The translations under genes were made by a program, and so were the position numbers. A stretch of 64,000 bases of DNA from Dactylorhiza incarnata (lineage: Eukaryota > Streptophyta > Magnoliopsida > Asparagales > Orchidaceae). The notes beneath the pieces are model-generated. The model was not told the DNA's origin and made no database searches. It saw nothing but the letters and a program-made list of their open reading frames with translations. This document shows positions 50,801-59,800 of the stretch, one piece after another (the stretch's first letter is position 1; each line of letters starts with the position of its first letter). The stretch lies in assembly GCA_033032865.1 (NCBI GenBank), contig JAWHQI010000527.1, positions 1-64,000 on the forward strand, in the 5' to 3' direction.

Positions 50801-53800
50801 GTTTTTGTTTTGGTGTAGGTATGCTCTTGAAGCATTTTGAGACTTTGCTTGGGAGGAAGCTTTACTGATTTATGTAACCTCGGTCCTTATCTTCTCCCCT
50901 TCACATTCTTGTTGTTATACTTGGGTATGTCATTGTTTGCTTGCATCACTATACATTTCAAAAATCATTTGTATGCAATGTGTATGTTATAATATTATCT
51001 ATGTATTGTTACACCTAACTTTGTAGTATTTGCTGCGTTCTCTTGTCAATTCCCTTTCATATAGAGATAGTGTTGTTTAAAAACATAACTCATGTTTTCA
51101 AAACATAGTAACTTTTCGTTTCTTCACTTTGCTTTTATGAAAATTGATCATAGAGTAAATATATTCAAATAAATTTGAATTACACCCTTTTGCGCACATT
51201 TTGTAATGCTCTGGCCTTTCTTCATCGCAAGATGGTGCTGTTGAAGTTGAACGTGGTAGTGTGTAGAGTTATTGTAGGAATGAATTCCTTGCTCAGTTAA
51301 AATCGTGATGCTCATCGTAATTCTTAGAGGTTGTTTTGACATGATCTTTGAAGCAATGCATACTTGCAATCGATTTGGAATATAATCTATGTCTTTATTT
51401 GGATAGTTTGAGCCTTGCACCAATCCTAACATGTACTACCTTTGCCTCACCACTTCGGGCTTACACCTTTTTTCTTTGTTTAGCACCACCAAATCAAACT
51501 CGCCAAAGCCACATTGCCTTCGCAATATCACAATTAAGCATTGAGCCTATGAAGCACCGATACTTCCTTGAGGGCCGCGTACCCGTACCGGATACGTATC
51601 CGATACGGGTACGTACACGATACTCGGCGGATACACTTGTTGCTCTTGTTTGTAGATACACTTGGACTTGACAGATCGTTCTGCATATAGTGATAGGGGT
51701 ATGAGTTTCTTTAGTAAATAAAAGACTTTTGCGTGTCTTTCTCTCTTATGTCTTGATAACTATATTTTGTGCAACTCAATCCTTATTGCTTAAGTTGTGA
51801 TTGAACTGTCAAGTTTATCTTTGTTTACCTCACCTTAAGTCTGAGACTTACATTTCGTCCTAGTTAAGCCCAGTGATTGAAAAAAAAAAAAATTTCGGTT
51901 GTCTGTGGAGACGGTTTTGATGGGGCAGGTTTTTGAGCATTATCAACGGTGGATTCCATTGTGAGTGTCTCGGGTGCTCATGAGTCTGGAATCCTGACTA
52001 ATAGTAATTCTTCTTTCTCATTGCATCCTTCGACAACTCAATCCACTATTGTGATATTTTAGGCTTTGTGCATTCCTTTGTTGTGTGCTTAGAAAGGAGT
52101 GTATATTCATCTTTTATTTGAATATATTTCCTTGCCTCATTTTTCATTTCTGCAATCCTGAGAATGATTATGATACTGGGTGTTGATTCATTGTTTTGCT
52201 CTTAAACTTCATTGTATCTTTTGTAGTGAAAGTGTTTTGCTTGGGACAAGCAAATGTGCAAGTGTGGGGGTAACTAACCCTAGAATGAGGGAAAAGATGA
52301 GAATAGGAAGGGAGGATGAGACTTAAAGAGAGAAGGGAAATTGATTTCATTCCTTGATACCCAAATACATGGCTCAAGGAACCCTTATATAAGACCTTGA
52401 TGGCATGGGCCTAAATAGACAATATAAAGAGATGCGTGCACATTGAAACACTAAGACACCTAATAACCCATAACTACGTCTCAACTCGATTCGACTCATC
52501 CAACTCTACTCAATACGACTCGAGAGATACAACTTGACTTGATACATAAAGACTCCTAATAACGTAATTGCTAAATAACTGGCGGCGTGGGACCCATAAC
52601 ATGCATGCACTTGCATAGACCTGCACTGAAAATTGCCACTTGGTGTTCTGACAAAATAGACATAGCTCAGTCAACAATGTTTGAAATTTCTCATTGTACT
52701 TTTCTATTGAACATGTTTGCTTAAATGAAGTCACGACGCCCAACAGATTGCTTCATTGGGGCAGGCAAACTGCACGGTGCAATACTACTTGAAATCATCC
52801 CACATCATGCTCGATTATTCTATCTCCAAACAGACAATTTTGTCGCCTTATTTGTTCACCTCAAGATTTTGCTCTGCAACCACTTGATCCTTAATTCGAT
52901 CCGTGGGAACCTTTGTTTGGTTACCAGAGGCTCTCTATCTTCCAAAGCTTCCACCTTTAGAACTCCTCTAAGAGCATAGGCTGCTTGGTACATAAAACCC
53001 TGCTAATGGTTTGTTATTTATTGCGAATTTGAAATCTATGATTTAACAGGATAGACAGAAGTGTTGACCTATAGGCCGGGTGATGCAGCACCATATGGTC
53101 GATTCCGCTGGAACCGCTTGCTGTCAGTATGAAGCTGATGTATAATGTCTGGTGCAGCAAACCGACTGGTCTCCGCCAGAACAGTTGCTGGCCCAACCCC
53201 TTGGCCAGATTTCCGGCGATTTACGGCTGCCGACCCCACGACGTGCGGTCGTCCCACCTACACCGACGTGCTCAGCCCCCGTGACCGCCCCTGTTGTCGA
53301 CGGGACCGGACACCACCAACTCTTCAAGTGGATGCCCGCCTTCCCTGCCATTGACCCATGCCGCGGCGCCTCCTATGTCTCTTCCTGTTCCAACACTGCT
53401 CTCATCACGCGGCCTGACGCCCTGTCTCCACATCCCATCCAGCCGCTCCAGCCGCACCTTTTTCTCTGCCGCGCCTCTTTCTTTTCCCAAGGCCACGCCC
53501 CCATTAATTCCTTTTCTTCACTTCTTTTATTTAAACCCACCGCTGCCCCCACTAAAAGCCAAATCACATCATGTCCTTTGTATTTCTTTTTCTCCCACCG
53601 GTACCTCCTCTCTCTACCTTTTAAGAGTTGTCACCCCCCTTATCCTCTCCATTTCACTTTAACACCTTTTATTTTTCTTTCCCATCATTTCCCCTCCCTT
53701 ACACCCCGCGGCCACAAATTATGTCCCTCTCATTCTTAAAGACCCCGACAAAAATGTAAAACTTGACCTTGAGGTTAAGGCCGATTTTCAAGACCGGCAT

Positions 53801-56800
53801 AATGTTACCCTCGCACATTTGCCGGAGGAGCCACCCCTCGCCGGGACCACCGGGGCGCGCATATGGAAACCGCAGTGATTAATTCTTGTAATTAATTTGT
53901 ATTAATTAATTGATTATTATTAAATAATTAATATTAATCAATTAAATAATTAAATTAATATTAATCAATTAAATAATTACGTAAATGATTTTGTATACCT
54001 TTGTATGTGTAGCCTCCCTCATCTATGTAAAGGGGAAGGGGTTTAGGTGTTTGGGTATCTTGAGTGTTAGGTTATTTTGGGCTCTCTTTGGAGAGAAGGA
54101 TCATTGGAGGACCCAACCTCCTTGGTCTTGGCCGGAGCTTGCTCCGGATTGTATCCGTGCTCGTTCAAATTAATGCAATCGTTGTTCTTCATGTTCGGGC
54201 ATTTTTTCTACTCGTAACAATCTCCTTGGAAGAAACTGCACGCCATCAAACAACACACTACATCGAAGTACACTAGTGTTTGTTATTCATCAAATTAGGT
54301 GGATATCTGACAACCGCTCCGACACCCACATCAAGAAACTTATAGCATTGTGCACTGAGCCGCTCCACCTACCACGAATAGATTTTAGATTGAATGCTCA
54401 GGTTCTAACAATTTAACATTCTAAAGTATTTTTTATGTGATTTTAAAGTAAGTTTCAAGTTTAGAAGTATAGAATGACATACACTTGATAATGGTTTTGA
54501 TGTCACTTGTGCAATATGTCTATACCATGGGACTATAAAAACACGGCTGGATACTTTTCCCATGTGTGCAATGTTCCCAGTGATATATTTCAATTATTTC
54601 CTTCTCATAATCCATAAATCTGCGAATTTTTATGCATCCTTAATATATTGCTGCAAATATTTTGAATTCGTAACAATATCTTGTCTCGCACAGGATGTGT
54701 CATCAAAGATTATGTCATTTTCTCAGAATGGACCACGTGCTATTTGCATTCTTTCGGCAAATGGGGCGATTTCTAATGTGACTCTTGGACAGGCAGCGAC
54801 TTCTGGCGGAACTGTAACTTACGAGGTTTGTGCAATCAGGCTTCTGCTAAAAGCTAAGCTTATGTAATATGTAACTGTGATTCTTCTTTTAAATCATTCT
54901 GTAAGTGCAAAATTTTCTTTTGTAAGTTTAACATAGATGATTTTCAATCTCTAGAGCTTGTAGGATGACTTCATCTTCTCCATGTATGGTACCCGGGCCA
55001 CTTTTTCTATAATTTTACCAGCGGTCACTGGTCCCCTGGTGCAAAATTTGTGATAGCGACATGAGCCACCCGTCACTTAAGCAATGATGAATATTATTGC
55101 CTCCGCATGCTGCGCATTTGGGGACCCTGTTCATGACTTCTAGTATCTATAAACAACATACTTTTTGATTTCATGCTAGTCTAATATATTAAAAAACTAC
55201 GCAATCTGTTAGATCAGAGAAATTAAAATCGAAGGGATTCATTTGATGGTCCTATTTTAGGACAATGACCACCCTAAGTTTTTTTTAATATAAAAATAGA
55301 CGCCGAATGTTGAACATTGTTGCAGACCTCTGCCCGCAGTGGGAAAATTCCTGCTGACCGCAGAACTCCAGCGCTCAAATGATCTCTGCCTCGCATTGGT
55401 GGTCGGAAATATTACTCTTATGCTTTAAATGTCCTAACATTTTATATATTGTTAAATGATATTTTAGATCCTTTAAGTAAAGAAGAAAAGTTTGAGGATT
55501 TATTCTTTCACTTTTATTCAGGGTCGGTTTGAAATATTATCGCTATCTGGTTCGTTTATGCTATCAGAGAGTGATGGTCAGCGCAGTCGAACCGGCGGTC
55601 TGAGCATTTCTCTGGCTGGTCCCGATGGCCGTGTTATTGGCGGTGTAATTGCTGGACTTCTCATGGCTGCTTCTCCTGTCCAGGTCAGTATTTCTTTTGC
55701 CATATAGAATTTTCTTCATCATTTTTATTCATCAACAAAATATTGTGTGTACCAGTACCTTCTAATTGTCTCTACTAGCATGACTTCAATGCAGGCTTAT
55801 TATATTTGTTGAGAATTATAAACGCAATATTGAATGACTTGATACCTCAATAGAGGTACAAGGGCTTATTTATATAGGCGTACATAGTACTAATACAAAA
55901 TGCAATAATATATGAATAGCAACGACATATTTAACACTCGCTCTCAAGTTGGGTCATGGGTATCACTATCAACCAGACCTAACTTATTATATAGAAATTT
56001 CATTCGAACTCCTGTAACTCCCTTAGTAAGAATATCTACAACTTGGTCTCCGGTCTTCACATGAATTAGAGAAATAAGTCCATATTTTTCTCTAACAAAA
56101 TGTCAATCAACCTCGATGTGTTTTGTGCATTCATGGAACACAGGATTAGTAGCAATTTGTATCGCAACTTGATTATCGCACCACAGTGGAGTGAGATCTT
56201 GAACTGAATACCCTTTCTCAAGAAGGGTCTGTTTAATCCACATGATCTCAGCAACAGTGTGAGACATAACTCGATATTCCGCTTCTACACTAGATCTGAC
56301 AACCATGGTTTGTTTCTTGCTCTTCCAAGAGACAAGATTTTCACCCATAAAGACAGTGAACCCTGTAGTTCACTTTCAAGTGGCTAAGCAACCTGCCCAA
56401 TCGGAGTCACAATAAGCTTCTATATTGGAGTGACTCAGATTCTTGTACGATATCCCGAGTCCAGAATCTTTCTTTATGTATCTGACAATTCGAAGAACAA
56501 ATGTTCATTGAGAATTAGTTGGAGCTGCTATAAACTAACTGGCCTTACTTACTGCACAAGCAATGTCTGGACGGGTCATGGTAAGATAGTTCAGTTTTTC
56601 AACTACTCGTCGATATTTTCCGGTGAATCAAATAACTTGCTTTCGACATGAAGACCCTTTTCTCTTGGTTCAAGTGGAGAATCCATAGGGTCACACTCAG
56701 ATATCTCAAGATCTGATAGTAAATCGAGAGCATATTTGCGCTGACAAATAAAGATGGTGTTGGCATGATCCGCGACTTCAATGCCAAGGAAGTTACGCAA

Positions 56801-59800
56801 TGAGCCCAGATCCTTGGTTTGAAAGTTGGATTGTAAAAATGCCTTGAGATTGATTATCCATTCTGAATTGCTTCTTGTGATAACAATATCATCGACATAT
56901 ACCACTAATAGGATAGTACCTGCCAGAGAGTTCTGATAGAAGAGAGACTTGAATGGTATGGTAGGGTGTCTCTCCTTGAATAGTATGAGTGGGAAGCGAT
57001 CGATAAGGTGTGCGGCTGTAAGGACCGCATCACCCCAGGAGTGTTTGGGTACTTGCTTATGATGAAGAATAGCACGCGTGACCATAAGGAGGTGACAATT
57101 TTTCTTTTGGCAACCCTGTTTTGTTGTGGGGGTATCAGGAAAAGTGGTTTACTGCAGAATGCCTTTGTCGGCGAGGAAGGTAGACATAGATTGGGATAAG
57201 TATTCTCTATCGTTATCAGTGCGCAGACATTTAAGACGAACAAAAAATTGAGTAAATATTTCATTCCACAAGTTTTGAAAAATAGAAGGATGCTCAGAAC
57301 AATTTTTCATTAAATATACTCAACTCATCCGAGAGAAATCATCAATAAAAGTAATATAATATTTATGTCCTAACAACGTAGGGATGGGACAGGGTCCCCA
57401 AACATCAGAGTAAAATAAATCAAACGGTGTCATAGCACGTACGTTAAGACGAGGGACATAGCTAACTCTGTTGGAGTTTAGCAAAATGACAAGACTCACA
57501 ATTGAGATGGGGAACATAACCAAACAAGCAAAAGGTGAAACTTCATCCAGGACATACACGCCAGCACTCAGCTTCCATTTACCAATAATACGGCTCGTCG
57601 ACTGTTCCTGAAACACACAACCAGAAGATGTGAATGTAGCAATGCAATTTAAATCACGACCGAAGACAGTCATGTCTGGAGTCACATCACAGTTACAAAA
57701 CTTGACAATGGGCACAACCGATCCATCCGCAATAGTAATCGAAGACCCACTATGAGGTTTGTGTGAGTACAAGATACCTAAGGTACTAGAAAGGTGATCC
57801 CCCCCCCCCCCCCCCCCCCGAGTTTGCCAATGAACAGGGCGCTGTGAAGGACACACTGGCTTAACTGTTTGTGCAACAACAACACTATGAGTCAGAGGAT
57901 CAATCTGAAGGGTCTGTAGACGACGATACTCCTCTTCAGATATCTCAACCGTCCTCAGAGTCCCAGATCCAGAAGACGAACCAGCAAGGTGGGCAGAGCG
58001 TGATGATGGTGGAGGTTTGGAGGCCCAGTCAGGCTTCCCATGGACAACCCAACAAGTGTCCTTCGTGTGGCCCGACACACGCAATAGGTGCAATGTCTCG
58101 TGTCGGTGTCACAACCACGTTCAGAGCGGCCTCCACTACTACTCCCCCTTCCACCACAGGAAGCTAGAGCCATCGGATCGGCAGAGGAAACATGTAGTGC
58201 AGTTGTGGTAGTGGCAATGTCCATTCCGTCTTTGGTCAGACGATGATACATACTAGCAATCTTCAGAGTAGAGGGATTCACTAGCATTTCAATCTTTGTT
58301 GTAGAGAAATTCGGACCAAGGTCATTTAGTAGCTAAAGTATTACAAGGTGCTCACGTTGGGCCTGGTGCTCCTCTCTTGTAGATGGGATCTCCCAAAAGA
58401 TCCAGGATCTCATCAACAAAGACCTTCCATTCTGCAAAGTACTCGGTGACGGAACGTGCCCCTTTTCTCAGTTCAGCCATCTTGGGGAAGAGTTCACCTA
58501 GACGAGTGAGGTTGCTCGCCTGGGAGAACATCATATGTAAGGTATCCCATAGTTCCTTAGTACTCCCACAGTTCTTGCACATTTGTTGAACTGAGGGATC
58601 AATGGAACTTAACAGGAGAGTGAAGATCCGTCAATCATCATTGTATCAATCCTCGTACTCTTGACTTCCCACAATATGAATTGGGAGTCGAATAAGGTGG
58701 TGCATATGCCGTATACCCGATAGGGACATTGTGACCCCATTTTTTCACAACCGGAAGTTTGAGGAGGTAGGGATAGTAGTAACAAGTCTCGCATTAGGAG
58801 GAAATGCATAGTTGTAATCCCCAGGGGACACGGTCGTCGGAGCGTTACTGGTAGTTGAGGAACATGACCTAGATCAGAAGGCAGAATTGGATGAGACAAC
58901 ACTTAGAGCCTTGCTGCAGTCCTTCCAGGAAGCATTGAATCAGGTCTGAGAAGAAGCATCACAGCGGCGGGGATTAGGAGGAGCGTCAGATCAGGTAGCA
59001 TGTTTTGGAAACATCGATATGGCAGCAAGTGCGGCGGTCGACAACTTCCTCCTAGGTCGGCATCGCAGAAAATCACGCAGGGAGGGAACGTTGCTCAGAA
59101 CGACATCAAATAAAAAGACGCAGATAGGCGTCGGCGACTTCCTCCTACGTCGTCAAAATGGCAGCAGGATCGTCGACTTCCTTCCGTCGATGAGGGACAA
59201 GGAGGCATCGACGAGGGAAAAACTTACTGGTGCGCCAAGAAGGAGAAGACATCGACTTCGTGGGCTTCAGGGGACGTCGATGTCATAGACTTTAGAAGAC
59301 GCCTATGTTATCGTCTTCGAGCAGTGCCGTCAGATGGAGAATCGGCTTATTGAATGCAATTTTGAATGACTTGATACCTCAATAGAGGTACACGGGCTTA
59401 TTTATATAGGCGTACATACCACAAAATACAATAATACATGAATAACAATGACATATATCTAAGAAGAATTTAATGCAACATTGGGAAACTCAGGTGGCCT
59501 GTGCACTTAGGTTCTGTTAGAGATAGTTGTGGCTTTTGAGCGACGGTGCCGTTGAATTGTGTTAGTAAATGTAGCGGTAGCTGTTTTTCTGCTTTTAGAA
59601 CTTCCATGACAACTGACTGTGTTGGTGTTTTGGCGTAAAATGCCGCTTTGAGAAAATAGTATTCGTGACCATGTCTATTCAAAAGCTACTCGCATTTTTA
59701 TTCAAAAGCTACTGGCATTTTTATTCAAAAGCTACTCGCATTTTTATTCAAAAGCTACTCGCATTTTTATTCAAAAGCTACTCGCATTTTTATTCAAAAG

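Larger units (their letters stand above)
55807..59465 (-). mobile_element. Degenerate Ty1/copia element, antisense in AHL intron 4
   Basis: Two direct terminal repeats of about 130 bp share 'tgaatgacttgatacctcaa' and a TATA segment. Between them lie minus-strand copia gag, protease-integrase, RT and RNase H remains. Both this element and the intron 2 copia oppose the host gene. Confidence 0.88.

Noticed and set aside
53152..53739. 195-codon plus-strand frame as a gene
   Set aside because: Pro/Ser-rich with overlapping frames on both strands, lying inside decayed gypsy sequence; no recognisable motif.
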